A stretch of 64,000 bases of DNA from Lachnospiraceae bacterium (GCA_017428105.1 JAFRRM010000017.1:19391-83390), one strand, 5' to 3'; positions 43,681-53,050 are shown, counted from the stretch's first letter. Numbers and translations are program-made. The notes: generated from the letters alone by a model not told the origin.

Positions 43681-44774
43681 AAGCAGTAGGTATCATTTTA
43701 GCGGGCGGCGGTTCCGAACGGATGCAGGCCCTGACCCAGCGGCGGGCCGTGGCGGCCATGCCCCTGGCCGGCACCTACCGCAGCGTGGACTTCGCGCTCA
43801 GTAACATGAGCAATTCCGGCGTGGGCACCGTGGCCGTGCTGACGCAGTACAGCACCCGTTCCCTGAACTTCCACTTAAGTTCTTCCAAATGGTGGGATTT
43901 CGGGCGCAAGCAGGGCGGCCTGTTCCTCCTCAACCCCACCATCACCCCGGAAAACGGCAACTGGTACGAAGGCACGGCGGACGCCCTGATCCAGAACCTG
44001 GATTTCATCGCGGAACGCCACGAACCCTACGTGGTCCTTGCCTCCGGCGACGGCGTTTACAAGCTGGATTTCAATAAAGTGCTGGAGCAGCACGTGGCGA
44101 CCGGCGCCGAAGTGACGGTGGTCTGCAAGGAGATGAGCGGGGCGGAAAGCGGCCGTTTCGGCCTGCTGAAGACCGACGAGTCCGGCCGCATCATCGAATG
44201 GGCCGAAAAAGACGAGCACGGCCCGGCGGACGGCCTGGTGAACTGCGGCATCTACGTGGTGCGCCGCCGTCATCTGACCCAGGTCCTGGAAGAATGCCGG
44301 CGCCGCGGCGGCAAGGATCTGGTGCGCGACGTGCTGATCCCGAACCTGGATAAAAAGCGCATCATGTGCTACCGCCACGACGGCTACTGGATGAACATCG
44401 CCACCGTGGAATCCTATTTCGCCTGCAACCATGACATGCTGGATCCGGCCCTGCGCCGCTACTTCTTCGTGGAAGAACCCGTGATCCACACTCGCGTGGA
44501 CGATAACCCGCCCGCCAAGTTCAACGGCGTCGCGGAAGTCTCCAACAGCCTGGTGGCCGGCGGTGCCATCGTGAACGGCACGGTGGAGGACTCCGTCCTG
44601 TTCAAGAAGGCTTACGTGGGCGACGGCAGCGTCGTGAAGAACTGCATCCTGATGAACAACGTGTTCGTGGGCAACAACGTCCGGCTGGAAAACTGCATCG
44701 TGGAATCCCGGACCAAGATCGCCGACGGGACGTGCATCGCGGGCGACCCGGACAACATCCGGGTGATCTCCTGA
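43677..44774 (+). CDS. glgD: Glucose-1-phosphate adenylyltransferase regulatory subunit
   Basis: 365 residues. Same fold as GlgC, but the nucleotide loop reads [20 protein letters not shown] with the catalytic and activator residues altered, as expected for GlgD, which boosts GlgC activity. The length is typical. The start overlaps glgC, and its TGA stop shares a base with the ATG of the following ArsR gene (TGATG), so three genes are translationally linked. Confidence 0.93.
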   Translation: MKAVGIILAGGGSERMQALTQRRAVAAMPLAGTYRSVDFALSNMSNSGVGTVAVLTQYSTRSLNFHLSSSKWWDFGRKQGGLFLLNPTITPENGNWYEGTADALIQNLDFIAERHEPYVVLASGDGVYKLDFNKVLEQHVATGAEVTVVCKEMSGAESGRFGLLKTDESGRIIEWAEKDEHGPADGLVNCGIYVVRRRHLTQVLEECRRRGGKDLVRDVLIPNLDKKRIMCYRHDGYWMNIATVESYFACNHDMLDPALRRYFFVEEPVIHTRVDDNPPAKFNGVAEVSNSLVAGGAIVNGTVEDSVLFKKAYVGDGSVVKNCILMNNVFVGNNVRLENCIVESRTKIADGTCIAGDPDNIRVIS

Positions 44775-45160
44775 TGGAGCGCCTGGATCTGAGACAGACC
44801 TGGCAGGAGGAACCCGTGGACGTCTGCGGGTTCCTCCATGTGCACGAGGACCTGGTCAAAAAAGTGCAGGCCGCCATGCCGGAAGAAGAGGATCTGTACT
44901 CGCTGGCTGACTTTTTCAAGGTGTTCTCGGATTCCACCCGGATCCGGATCCTTTACGTGCTGCTGTGTTCGGAGACCTGCGTCTGCGACATCGCCCAGCT
45001 GCTGGGCATGACGCAGCCGGCCATTTCCCACCAGCTGCGCATCCTGAAGCAGATGAACCTGGTCCGCGCCCGGCGCGACGGGCGGACCGTTTTCTATTCT
45101 CTGGCGGACGGCCACATCGCGTCGATCTTAAGCCAGGGCATGGAACATATCCTGGAGTGA
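44774..45160 (+). CDS. ArsR/SmtB-family metal-sensing repressor (CadC/SmtB-like)
   Basis: 128 residues, winged helix. It carries both known metal sites: alpha3N-type Cys18 plus Cys69-Val-Cys71 (ETCVCDIA), and the alpha5 site Asp112, His114, His125, Glu128 in exactly the D-x-H-x10-H-x2-E spacing of SmtB. The recognition helix is MTQPAISHQLRIL. Genes of this type normally sit beside a P1B ATPase; here it starts at the stop of glgD. Its likely operator is the palindrome at 5287-5306, 39 kb away. Start ATG 44774 is preferred over the upstream frame. Confidence 0.9.
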   Translation: MERLDLRQTWQEEPVDVCGFLHVHEDLVKKVQAAMPEEEDLYSLADFFKVFSDSTRIRILYVLLCSETCVCDIAQLLGMTQPAISHQLRILKQMNLVRARRDGRTVFYSLADGHIASILSQGMEHILE

Positions 45161-45211
45161 GCGATCAGGCGGGGCGGGAAGCCCGGCCGGAAAAAGACAT
45201 ATCAGGAGAGG

Positions 45212-45230
45212 GGCCGATGTTTCATCGGCC
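45212..45230 (+). repeat. GGCCGATG palindrome, also a weak terminator
   Basis: GGCCGATG-TTT-CATCGGCC followed by TTTCGC, between the arsR stop and the aminopeptidase ribosome binding site. The same palindrome recurs at 53813-53833 and 55912-55932. Confidence 0.7.
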
Positions 45231-45247
45231 TTTCGCAAGGAGGAAAC

Positions 45248-47050
45248 ATGGAACTGAACGTGACCCATAAGGACATCCTGCAGGCCCTGCGCGTCAAGAT
45301 GCAGGCCGCCGGCATCGACGTTTACGTGATCCCCTCGGGGGATTTCCACGGCTCGGAATATCTGAGCGACCATTTCCGCTGCATGCGCTTCGTCAGCGGC
45401 TTTACCGGCTCGGCCGGCACGCTGGTGATCACGCCCGGGGAAGCCTGGCTGTGGACGGACGGCCGCTATTTCATCCAGGCGGAGCGGCAGATCGCCGGCA
45501 GCGGCTTCGGCCTCATGCGCATGGCGCAGGCGGGCGTCCCCACGGTGGAAGAATACCTGAAGGAGACCGTGAAGGACGGGCAGACGCTGGGCTTTGACGG
45601 CCGCGTCGTCACGGCGAAACTGGTGGAAGGCTGGGAGAAGGCCCTGGCCGGAAAGAACGCAAAGCTGGCCCCCGGCCGCGACCTGGCGGGCGAGATCTGG
45701 GCGGGCCGCGAGCCGCAGGATTTCCACGACGCGTTCATCCTGGAAGAAAAATACACCGGCGAATCCGCAGACGCCAAGATCGCCCGGGTGCGCGCGGAGA
45801 TGAAGAAATGCGGTGCGGACGTGCATTACCTGACCTCGCTGGACGACATCGCCTGGCTCCTGAACATCCGCGGCGGCGATTTGCCGCACACCCCCGTGGT
45901 CTTCGGCTTCATCGAACTGACCGCGGACGCCTGCGTGTTCTACTGCCGGCAGGCGGCGCTGAATGAGGACGTGAAGACCTATCTGCGCGCGCAGGGCATC
46001 ACGCTGGCGGAATACGAATGGTTCTGGGACGCGGTGCCGGCCAAGTCCGCCGGAAAGAGCGTCCTGTACGACCCCGTGAAGACCGCGTACCGCGTGAAAG
46101 CGGACCTGGCGCCGGACGCCGTGAAGATCGAGGCGGTGAACCCCACCACGCTGATGAAGTGCGTCAAGAACGAGACGGAGCAGAGATCCATGCGCGAAGC
46201 GCACCGCAAGGACGGCATCGCCATGGTGAAATGGCTGTACTGGCTGTATCATCAGGCCGACCCCGAGAGCCTCAGCGAGATCGACGTGAGCGACAAGCTG
46301 GAGCAGTGCCGCCGCGACGCCGGCGCGTTCGACCTGTCCTTCGACACGATCGCGGCCATGGGCCCCAACGCGGCCATGATGCATTACAAAGCCACCCCCG
46401 AAAGCTTCGCCATGCTGAAGCGCGAAGGCTTCCTACTGGTGGACTCCGGCGGCCAGTATAAGGACGGCTCCACGGACATCACGCGCACGATGGCGCTCGG
46501 TCCGGTGACGGAGGAGCAGAAGCGCCATTACACCGCGGTCTTAAAGAGCATGCTGCGGCTCGGCGCGGCGAAGTTCCTGAAGGGCTGCACCTGCTATTTC
46601 CTGGACATCCTGGCCCGCGGCCCCGTCTGGGATCTGGGCATCGACTACCGCTGCGGCACCGGCCACGGCATCGGCTTCGTCCTGAACGTGCATGAAGGCC
46701 CCAACGGCTTCCGCTGGTCCAAACCGGCCACGATGGACGGCCTGGTGACGCTGGAAGCGGGCATGGTCACCACCGACGAACCCGGCGTCTACATCGAAGG
46801 CTCCCACGGCATCCGCATCGAAAACGAACTGCTCTGCATGGAAGACGAAGAGAACGAATACGGCCGCTTCATGCGCTTTGAGCACCTGACCCTCTGCCCG
46901 ATCGACCTGGCCGCCCTCCTCCCGGAAGAACTGAGCCCCGAAGAGCGCCGCGCCCTGAACGCGTATCACGCGATGGTCTATGAGCGCCTGAAGGACGGCC
47001 TGACCGCGGAAGAAGCGGCGTGGCTGAAGGAAGTCACGCAGCCGGTGTAA
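45248..47050 (+). CDS. Xaa-Pro aminopeptidase P (M24B)
   Basis: 600 residues, the three-domain aminopeptidase P layout. The two N-terminal creatinase-like domains run to about residue 310. The C-terminal pita-bread domain holds the metal ligands: Asp in LVDSGGQYKDG, Asp in TDITRT, His in GTGHGIGF, Glu in TTDEPGVYIEG and Glu in IENELL. It removes N-terminal residues before proline and is cytoplasmic. GCAAGGAGG precedes ATG 45248. Confidence 0.94.
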   Translation: MELNVTHKDILQALRVKMQAAGIDVYVIPSGDFHGSEYLSDHFRCMRFVSGFTGSAGTLVITPGEAWLWTDGRYFIQAERQIAGSGFGLMRMAQAGVPTVEEYLKETVKDGQTLGFDGRVVTAKLVEGWEKALAGKNAKLAPGRDLAGEIWAGREPQDFHDAFILEEKYTGESADAKIARVRAEMKKCGADVHYLTSLDDIAWLLNIRGGDLPHTPVVFGFIELTADACVFYCRQAALNEDVKTYLRAQGITLAEYEWFWDAVPAKSAGKSVLYDPVKTAYRVKADLAPDAVKIEAVNPTTLMKCVKNETEQRSMREAHRKDGIAMVKWLYWLYHQADPESLSEIDVSDKLEQCRRDAGAFDLSFDTIAAMGPNAAMMHYKATPESFAMLKREGFLLVDSGGQYKDGSTDITRTMALGPVTEEQKRHYTAVLKSMLRLGAAKFLKGCTCYFLDILARGPVWDLGIDYRCGTGHGIGFVLNVHEGPNGFRWSKPATMDGLVTLEAGMVTTDEPGVYIEGSHGIRIENELLCMEDEENEYGRFMRFEHLTLCPIDLAALLPEELSPEERRALNAYHAMVYERLKDGLTAEEAAWLKEVTQPV

Positions 47051-47064
47051 GAAAAAACGACATC

Positions 47065-47094
47065 AAAAAAGCGAGGCCTTCGGGCCTCGCTTTT
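47065..47094 (+). terminator. Terminator of the aminopeptidase gene
   Basis: GCGAGGCC-TTCG-GGCCTCGC followed by TTTT, preceded by six A, 15 bases after the stop. Confidence 0.9.
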
Positions 47095-47160
47095 GCGTGC
47101 GGGAACAGGGATGCCGGTAGAGGAAGGCGGAAGACGGAGCGGTGCGGCTTCCGGCGGCGC

Positions 47161-47610
47161 TCATCTCCCGAAATGGAGCGCCAGTGTGAGGGCGAGCAGG
47201 TCAGCGCATCCGCCGGGACTCAGGTTTTCTTCGATGTAGCGGCGGTCCAGGTCCGGAAGCATCGCCAGAAGCGTTTCCGGCGGGAAGGTCTCCAGCAGCT
47301 GTGCCGCTTCCCGGCGGCAGGCCTCGGCCGTTTCCGGGCCGCCGCGGCGGATCATATTGGTGTCCGTGACGCGCGAGATCAGGGCGAGCAGCGTCAGGAC
47401 CGAGGCGTCGTTCAGGGACAGGCCGTCTGCCAGATGCTTTTCCAGGGCAGGGAGGGCGACGTCCTTTACGGAAGGAAAACCCGCGGCGGCTTCGCCCCGG
47501 ATCCCCGGGATACCGTGATCCCGGAAGCAGCGCCGGCCGTTGGTGTCCGTGCCGGCGGCTTCAAAATCATTCAGCGCGCACCGGCCGAGCTCCGAACAGC
47601 AGGAGAGAAC
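47161..47610 (-). pseudogene. Remnant of a CitG/MdcB-like triphosphoribosyl-dephospho-CoA synthase
   Basis: The frame encodes the C-terminal half of CitG: IPGIRGEAAAGFPSV, LNDASVLTLLALISRVTDTN, MIRRGG and LSPGGCADLLALTLALHF. The N-terminal half (HxPKPGLVD region) is missing, and no ATG, GTG or TTG exists in frame between the conserved part and the neighbouring foldase gene; the only in-frame ATG (47802) lies inside that gene. Intact members are about 280-300 residues. No citrate lyase or malonate decarboxylase genes are nearby. Most likely a decayed fragment. Confidence 0.65.
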
Positions 47611-47648
47611 GGAGGAGAGAGCGTTCTCTCCCCTCCCTCCGGACGAAC

Positions 47649-47693
47649 AAAAAACCGGAGCCGATGCTTCTTCGCATCGCGCCCCGGTTTTTT
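47649..47693 (-). terminator. Terminator of the PrsA-like gene
   Basis: AAACCGG / CCGGTTT outer arms with an inner GCGATG-type stem; TTTTTT on the minus strand, about 35 bases after the stop. Confidence 0.8.
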
Positions 47694-47729
47694 GCTGTAT
47701 CAGACCCGTCCGTTTCCGGAGGACTTGCT

Positions 47730-48749
47730 TTATTTGTCCCCGGGCAGCGGCAGCTGCATGAACGCGCTCTTCACGGAGAAATCCTTGGCGGCTTTCTGCC
47801 ATTCCGCGAACACTTCGTTGAAGTGAGCTTCCTTTTGCTCGCTTTCCAGTTCTTCGCGGGCTTTGAGCGCGGCGTCCGCGTCATCGGCGGAGATGCACTT
47901 CACTACGTAGTAGATGTCTTTGCCGCTGGAACTGTCGGTGAACTGGCGGACCTGGCCTTCCAGCATGTCCTTGCCGACGGTGAACAGCTGGGAAGTCTGC
48001 TCGGTGTCATTGCGGCGGAAGGACTCTTTGGAAGTGTACAGGCTGCTGTGGGTCTTGCTGAGCTCGTCAAAAGTCTTGCCGCTGTTCAGGGCCGCTTCCA
48101 GCAGGTCCGCGATCGCCTTGCCCTTCACGTCGGTCTCGCCGTCCTTGGTGGCGGCGGAATCGTCCATGCGGAAGTACTGTAACGTGAAGCTCTTGCATTC
48201 CTCATCCGTTACGTTGGTGGTCGCTTGCTCACGTACGCCGTGCCATACCTTGATGGCCTGGGAGCGGAGCTTCAGGGACTCCTTCAGCTGCTCGTCGCTG
48301 TAGGGGCCGATGATGGATTCCGTGAACAGGTAGCTGCCGTAGGACGCCTTCATGTCCGTGACCGCCTTGTCGATGCGGGACAGGTCCTCGTCGGTCAGCG
48401 CGGTGTCATATTCGCCCGCGTGATCCAGCAGGATGAACATCTGGCGGAATTCCGCCATGACGTCTTCCTTCAGGCTCTCGCCGTAGGTCTGGGTCCGGCG
48501 GCCGCTTTCGGAAGCCCAGAAGGTATCTTCCGTGACGCCGTACAGCTGCTTATAAATATTGATGATGTAGCTGTAGCTCAACTGCCCGGCGCGCAGCCAG
48601 AAGTTCGCCTCGTCCAGATACACGGTGCGCTCGCTGCCGTACGTCGCCGCCACGACGGAGCCGTATTTGCTCTTGTTCGAAGCGCCGCAGCCGGACAGCA
48701 GCAGCACGGTGACCAGCAAAAGTGCAATAATGCTCTTTATCTTTCTCAT
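47730..48749 (-). CDS. PrsA/SurA-like foldase lipoprotein
   Basis: 339 residues. N-terminal lipobox LLLSGC (Cys21). A long alpha-helical chaperone region (about residues 45-195) precedes a parvulin-like domain (about 195-310) recognised from YFRMDDSAATKDGETD ... LLEAALNSGKTFDELSKTHS ... DIYYVVKCISADDA. It is expected to help fold secreted proteins outside the membrane. The position next to mfd and pth is typical of Lachnospiraceae. Confidence 0.8.
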   Translation of the reverse strand: MRKIKSIIALLLVTVLLLSGCGASNKSKYGSVVAATYGSERTVYLDEANFWLRAGQLSYSYIINIYKQLYGVTEDTFWASESGRRTQTYGESLKEDVMAEFRQMFILLDHAGEYDTALTDEDLSRIDKAVTDMKASYGSYLFTESIIGPYSDEQLKESLKLRSQAIKVWHGVREQATTNVTDEECKSFTLQYFRMDDSAATKDGETDVKGKAIADLLEAALNSGKTFDELSKTHSSLYTSKESFRRNDTEQTSQLFTVGKDMLEGQVRQFTDSSSGKDIYYVVKCISADDADAALKAREELESEQKEAHFNEVFAEWQKAAKDFSVKSAFMQLPLPGDK

Positions 48750-48848
48750 GGTATTTCCTCCAAAGGTTCGTAAACCGCTTTATTATAGGACCTTTTTCCC
48801 GAAATGGCAAGCAGAATTTCCCGTAAAATCTCCGCCTCCGCCAAAATT

Positions 48849-48921
48849 CTGACAGGGGGACGGTTCCTTTGTCAGATTTTGCCCGGGAGAAGCTGACAGG
48901 GGGACGGTTCCTTTGTCAGAT
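48849..48921. repeat. Two identical 29-bp hairpin repeats
   Basis: Units at 48849-48877 and 48893-48921 are identical, starting CTGACAGGGGGACGG and ending TTTGTCAGAT. As RNA each can fold with CUGACAGGGG pairing to CCUUUGUCAG. The second supplies the stop codon of mfd. Confidence 0.85.
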
Positions 48922-51900
48922 CCCGCCCGGAAAAGGCGTCAGCAGGCGCTCTTCGAGAAGTGTCAGCAGATCGCCGACCAGCACCAGCAGAGCCTGGCCG
49001 CTCACGGCTTCGCCTTTGCGGAGAGGTCTGGTGAGAACGGGGGCTTCCTCGGCCTTGAGACGGAGGAGGCCCTTCTGATCCTGCAGGAGCAGGATGAAGG
49101 ACTGCGGATCGAGCGGGGCTTCGGGGAGGAAGGTCAGGCGGATCTGGTCCAGGGAAGCGGTCAGCTCCGTGACGTACAGCCGGTGGGCCCGCGCCTTGAG
49201 CAGCGCGATCTTGATCAGGTTGTCCACGGGGCGCGGGATGTCGCCGAAGCGGTCGATCAGCTCGTCCAGGACGTCGTCGTAATCCGCCTGCGTTTCGATG
49301 TCCGCGATGCGGTGGTAGATCTCCAGCTTCTGCCCCTCGTTGGGGATGTAGCCGGGCGGGATGTGGGCGTCCACGTCCGCCTCCACCGTGGTGTCGAAGC
49401 GGATCTGCTCCGCGATGCCTTTCTCGCGGCTCACGGCTTCGCCCAGCAGCTTGGCGTACAGCTCGTAGCCCACCGCCTGCATGTGGCCGTGCTGCTCCGC
49501 GCCCAAAAGGTTTCCGGCGCCGCGCAGCTCCAGGTCGCGCATGGAGATCTTGACGCCGCTGCCCAGTTCCGTGTAGTCCCGGATGGCCGCCAGCCGCTTC
49601 TCCGCGACCTCCTTGAGCATCCGCCCGCCGCGGTAGAACAGGAAGGCGTAGGCGGTGCGGTTGGAGCGCCCCACACGGCCGCGCAGCTGGTAGAGCTGGG
49701 CCAGGCCGAAGCGGTCGGAGTCCTGAATGATGATCGTGTTGACGTTCGGGATGTCCAGGCCGGTCTCCACGATGGTCGTGGCCACCAGCACGTCGATGGC
49801 GCCGTTCACGAAATCGTACATGATGCTTTCCAGCTCGCGCTCGCGCATCTGCCCGTGGGCGTACGTCACCACCGCGTCCGGCACCAGCTCCTGCAGCCGC
49901 GCCGTGACGGATTCGATGTTCTTCACCTTGCTGCAGATGTAATACACCTGTCCGCCCCGGGCCAGCTCGCGGGCGATGGCCTCGCGGACGATCTCCTCGT
50001 TGTACTCCGCCACGTACGTCTGGATCGGCAGGCGGTCCATGGGCGGATCCTTCAGCATGCTCATGTCCCGGATCCCGATCAGGCTCATGTGCAGCGTCCG
50101 CGGGATGGGCGTCGCGGTCAGGCTGATCACGTCCACGTTTTCCCGCAGCTTCTTCAGCTTTTCCTTATCGGACACGCCGAAGCGCTGCTCCTCGTCGACG
50201 ATGAGCAGTCCCAGGTCCTTGAACGACACGTCCTTCGACAGCAGCCGGTGCGTCCCAATCACAATATCCAGCGCGCCGCTCTTTAAGTCCGCGACCGTTT
50301 TCTTCTGCTCCGCCGGCGTGCGGAAGCGGGAGAGCAGCCCCACCCGGACCGGGTATTCCTTCATCCGTTCCGAAAACGTGAGATAATGCTGCTGCGCCAG
50401 AACGGTGGTGGGGACCAGATACGCCACCTGCTTGGAGTCCTGCACCGCCTTGAAGGCGGCGCGGATGGCGATCTCCGTCTTGCCGAAGCCCACATCACCG
50501 CAGATGAGGCGGTCCATGATCTTGGGACTCTCCATGTCCGCCTTCACGGCCTCGATGGCCTGGATCTGGTCCTCGGTCTCCTCGTACGGGAAATGGTCCT
50601 CGAATTCCTTCTGCCAGAAGCTGTCCTTGCTGAACACGTAGCCGTGCTCCTGCTGGCGCGCCGCGTACAGCGCCACCAGATCCTTCGCGATCTCTCCGAC
50701 CGCCTTCTTCACCCGCGCCTTGGTGTTCCGCCATTCGGCGCCGCCCAGCCGGCTGAGCGCCGGCGGATTCTCCACGTCGCGGGACGCATATTTTTCGATC
50801 TTGTTCATCAGGGACACGGGCGTGAACACCTGCCCGCCGTCCCGGTAATCGATCAGGATATAGTCCATGACCGTGTGGTCCACGGTCTTCTGGACGATGC
50901 CCCGGAAAATGCCGATGCCGCAGTCCTCGTGGATCACGTAATCTCCCACGTTCAGCTCGCTGATGCGGGTGAGGCCGCTGCCGTTCTGATTGTATTTTTT
51001 GCGGTGCCGCTTTTTCTTTTTATCGAACAGGTCGCCTTCGGCGATGACCGTGAGCCGCAGGGCGGGCAGTTCGTAGCTTTTGTGGATGCTGCCGATCGTG
51101 ACCAGGATCTGGCCGGGCGAGAGCGATCCGCTGACGGTCTTCGCAAAGAACGCGGGCAGATCCTCCTCTCCCAGGCGGTTCTCCAGCCACTGGGCGCGGC
51201 TGCGGGACCCGCACAGCAGGATGATGCGGCTGCCTTCGCGCACCATCTTCTTAAGGTCCGCCAGCAGCAGTTCGATCTGGCCGCCGTACGCGTGCAGCGA
51301 CCGCGCTTCCACCGAAAACGACTTCTGCGCCGGCACCGGCCGGTTCCGGTACTGCAGGCCGGTCAGGATCAGGCAGCGGGGCCGTTCCAGCAGACGCCAC
51401 AGCTCCGCCGGATCGAAGAGGGACAGAAGCTCCTCCGCCTGCCCGGCCTGGAGGCGGCGCACGGCGCTCTCCTGGTATTCCTGGGCTACGGCCTTCGCCT
51501 TTTCCTCCATGCGCTCCGGCTCGTCCAGGATCACGAAATCCCCGGCGCCCAGGTAATCGATCAGGGAACCGGCCGCGGAGCCGATCTCCTGGGTGGGATA
51601 GATGTGCACGGAATCCAGATTCTCCAGCGAGCGCTGCGTTTCCGTGTCGAAGCTGCGCAGGGAATCCACTTCGTCGTCGAAGAATTCGAGGCGGACGGGG
51701 TTCTCCAGGGTCAGCGGGAACACGTCCAGGATCCCGCCGCGCAGGGCGAAATCGCCGGGCATGCGCACGGTGCTTTCGCGTTCGTAGCCCATTTCGGCCA
51801 GCTTCCGCGCCAGGTCCAGCGGTTCGCAGATGTCGCCGGGCTCCAGGCACAGGCGCGCCTTCTTCAGCTCGGCGGGCTTCATCATGCGGCAGAGCAGGGC

Positions 51901-52266
51901 ATCCACGGTGGAGACCACGAAGCCGTCCGGCTCCTCCAACAGGGCTTTTAAGCCCTGCATGCGCTGGCGGGACAGCAGGCTGCCCCGGATATCCGCCTGG
52001 GAGAAAAGCAGGTCGCGCGCGGGATACAGGCGCGGCTCGCCCTCGCAGAAGGTCTGCGCGTCCTCCCAGATCTCGCGGGCGCGGATCTCGTTGTAAGTCA
52101 GGAACAGGACCCGGCCGCCGGACGCGGTCAGCTCCCGGGCCAGATGCACCAGCTCGGAATCCACGCAGCCGCTCACGCAAACCGGGGCGCCTCCGCTCAG
52201 GAGCGCCCGTTCCAATTTATCGTATTCCGGAAGTGCCTTCAGAGAACTGTCAAAGCGTTTCGCCAT
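48916..52266 (-). CDS. mfd: Transcription-repair coupling factor
   Basis: 1116 residues. It displaces RNA polymerase stalled at lesions and recruits UvrABC. A UvrB-homology region is at the N-terminus; the CarD-like RNA-polymerase interaction domain spans about residues 475-540 (ISELNVGDYVIHEDCGIGIFRG); the helicase motifs are GDVGFGKTEIA, DEEQRFGV, LTATPIPRTL and TTIVETGLDIPN; and a C-terminal TRCF domain follows. The last codons and stop lie within a dispersed 29-bp repeat, so the final residues differ from relatives. Confidence 0.96.
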   Translation of the reverse strand: MAKRFDSSLKALPEYDKLERALLSGGAPVCVSGCVDSELVHLARELTASGGRVLFLTYNEIRAREIWEDAQTFCEGEPRLYPARDLLFSQADIRGSLLSRQRMQGLKALLEEPDGFVVSTVDALLCRMMKPAELKKARLCLEPGDICEPLDLARKLAEMGYERESTVRMPGDFALRGGILDVFPLTLENPVRLEFFDDEVDSLRSFDTETQRSLENLDSVHIYPTQEIGSAAGSLIDYLGAGDFVILDEPERMEEKAKAVAQEYQESAVRRLQAGQAEELLSLFDPAELWRLLERPRCLILTGLQYRNRPVPAQKSFSVEARSLHAYGGQIELLLADLKKMVREGSRIILLCGSRSRAQWLENRLGEEDLPAFFAKTVSGSLSPGQILVTIGSIHKSYELPALRLTVIAEGDLFDKKKKRHRKKYNQNGSGLTRISELNVGDYVIHEDCGIGIFRGIVQKTVDHTVMDYILIDYRDGGQVFTPVSLMNKIEKYASRDVENPPALSRLGGAEWRNTKARVKKAVGEIAKDLVALYAARQQEHGYVFSKDSFWQKEFEDHFPYEETEDQIQAIEAVKADMESPKIMDRLICGDVGFGKTEIAIRAAFKAVQDSKQVAYLVPTTVLAQQHYLTFSERMKEYPVRVGLLSRFRTPAEQKKTVADLKSGALDIVIGTHRLLSKDVSFKDLGLLIVDEEQRFGVSDKEKLKKLRENVDVISLTATPIPRTLHMSLIGIRDMSMLKDPPMDRLPIQTYVAEYNEEIVREAIARELARGGQVYYICSKVKNIESVTARLQELVPDAVVTYAHGQMRERELESIMYDFVNGAIDVLVATTIVETGLDIPNVNTIIIQDSDRFGLAQLYQLRGRVGRSNRTAYAFLFYRGGRMLKEVAEKRLAAIRDYTELGSGVKISMRDLELRGAGNLLGAEQHGHMQAVGYELYAKLLGEAVSREKGIAEQIRFDTTVEADVDAHIPPGYIPNEGQKLEIYHRIADIETQADYDDVLDELIDRFGDIPRPVDNLIKIALLKARAHRLYVTELTASLDQIRLTFLPEAPLDPQSFILLLQDQKGLLRLKAEEAPVLTRPLRKGEAVSGQALLVLVGDLLTLLEERLLTPFPGGI

Positions 52267-52308
52267 GGGCTTTGCGTCCTTTTATTCTTGAGTTCCATCT
52301 GTTGGTGA

Positions 52309-52487
52309 AATTGTTCAGAACCCCTGCACCCACATTCGCAAAAACAAGATCATGAACAGACTATTACAATGAAATCTTGTTTTTGCTCATGTGGGGGGGG
52401 GCGGTAACTGTTGTCACCGCCCCGTCGGACAGGACAAATTAATGCTTACAATAATCTGTCCTGTCCGACAGTGAGTTCTGAACAATT
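52309..52487. mobile_element. 179-bp hairpin-rich element with 13-bp terminal inverted repeats
   Basis: The ends AATTGTTCAGAAC (52309-52321) and GTTCTGAACAATT (52475-52487) are perfect inverted repeats. Inside are three hairpins: arms 52329-52350/52374-52395 (2 mismatches in 22), GGGGCGGT...ACCGCCCC at 52397-52422, and perfect GTCGGACAGGACA / TGTCCTGTCCGAC (52424-52436, 52457-52469). It carries no gene and resembles a MITE. Its right end codes for the last residues of Pth. No clear target-site duplication was found. Confidence 0.65.
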
Positions 52488-53050
52488 ACCTTCTTGTTGT
52501 ACAGGTTCATGGCCGGGCCCGGGCCCTGCTCCGCCCAGAGCAGCGCCGCCTGCGCCGCGCGGGTCTCCGCGTCCGCCAGCGGCTTCTTAAGATCCCCCGG
52601 GATCTGGCGCAGCACGAAATCGATCAGGTCCACCCCCTCCGGCTGAGGACCCACACCGATCCTGAGGCGCGGGAATTCCTTGCTCCCGAGCATCTGAATG
52701 ATGTTTTTCAGCCCGTTGTGGCCGCCGTCCGTTCCGCTGCGCCGGATGCGCAGCTGCCCCGCCGGCAGATAGACGTCGTCACAGATCACGAAAACGTCCT
52801 CCGGCGGGATCTTGTAATAGCGGGATAACGGCGCGATGCACTCCCCGCTCAGATTCATATACGTCAGGGGCTTCACCAGCAGGAGCTTTTCGCCTTTGTA
52901 GAAGCCGGTGCCGGTCAGACCGCCGTTCCGGTTGACGTAGATCCGGATGCCGGTCAGCCGGGCGACTTCGTCCAGGGCGTGCCAGCCCACGTTGTGGCGC
53001 GTATTGTCATATTGCTGACCGGGATTGCCCAGTCCCGCGATAAGTTTCAT
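52439..53050 (-). CDS. pth: Peptidyl-tRNA hydrolase (C-terminus altered by an inserted element)
   Basis: 203 residues. It recycles peptidyl-tRNA. GLGNPGQQYDNTRHNVG carries the catalytic His, with PLTYMNLSGE, DDVYLPAGQLRIR and GGHNGLKNI complete. The conserved part ends near AMNLYNKK; the final residues from VIVQN to the stop are encoded by the right end of the 52309-52487 element, so the natural stop has been replaced. Activity is probably unaffected because the family C-terminus is variable. Confidence 0.92.
   Translation of the reverse strand: MKLIAGLGNPGQQYDNTRHNVGWHALDEVARLTGIRIYVNRNGGLTGTGFYKGEKLLLVKPLTYMNLSGECIAPLSRYYKIPPEDVFVICDDVYLPAGQLRIRRSGTDGGHNGLKNIIQMLGSKEFPRLRIGVGPQPEGVDLIDFVLRQIPGDLKKPLADAETRAAQAALLWAEQGPGPAMNLYNKKVIVQNSLSDRTDYCKH

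Noticed and set aside
47611..47802. N-terminal extension of the CitG-like frame
   Set aside because: It reads back through the foldase terminator and coding end; no homology to CitG.
48849..48921. CRISPR array
   Set aside because: Only two repeats 15 bases apart, with no variable-spacer pattern and no cas genes.
48913..50286. 457-codon plus-strand frame and the 50386-51951 frame
   Set aside because: Both are antisense to mfd.
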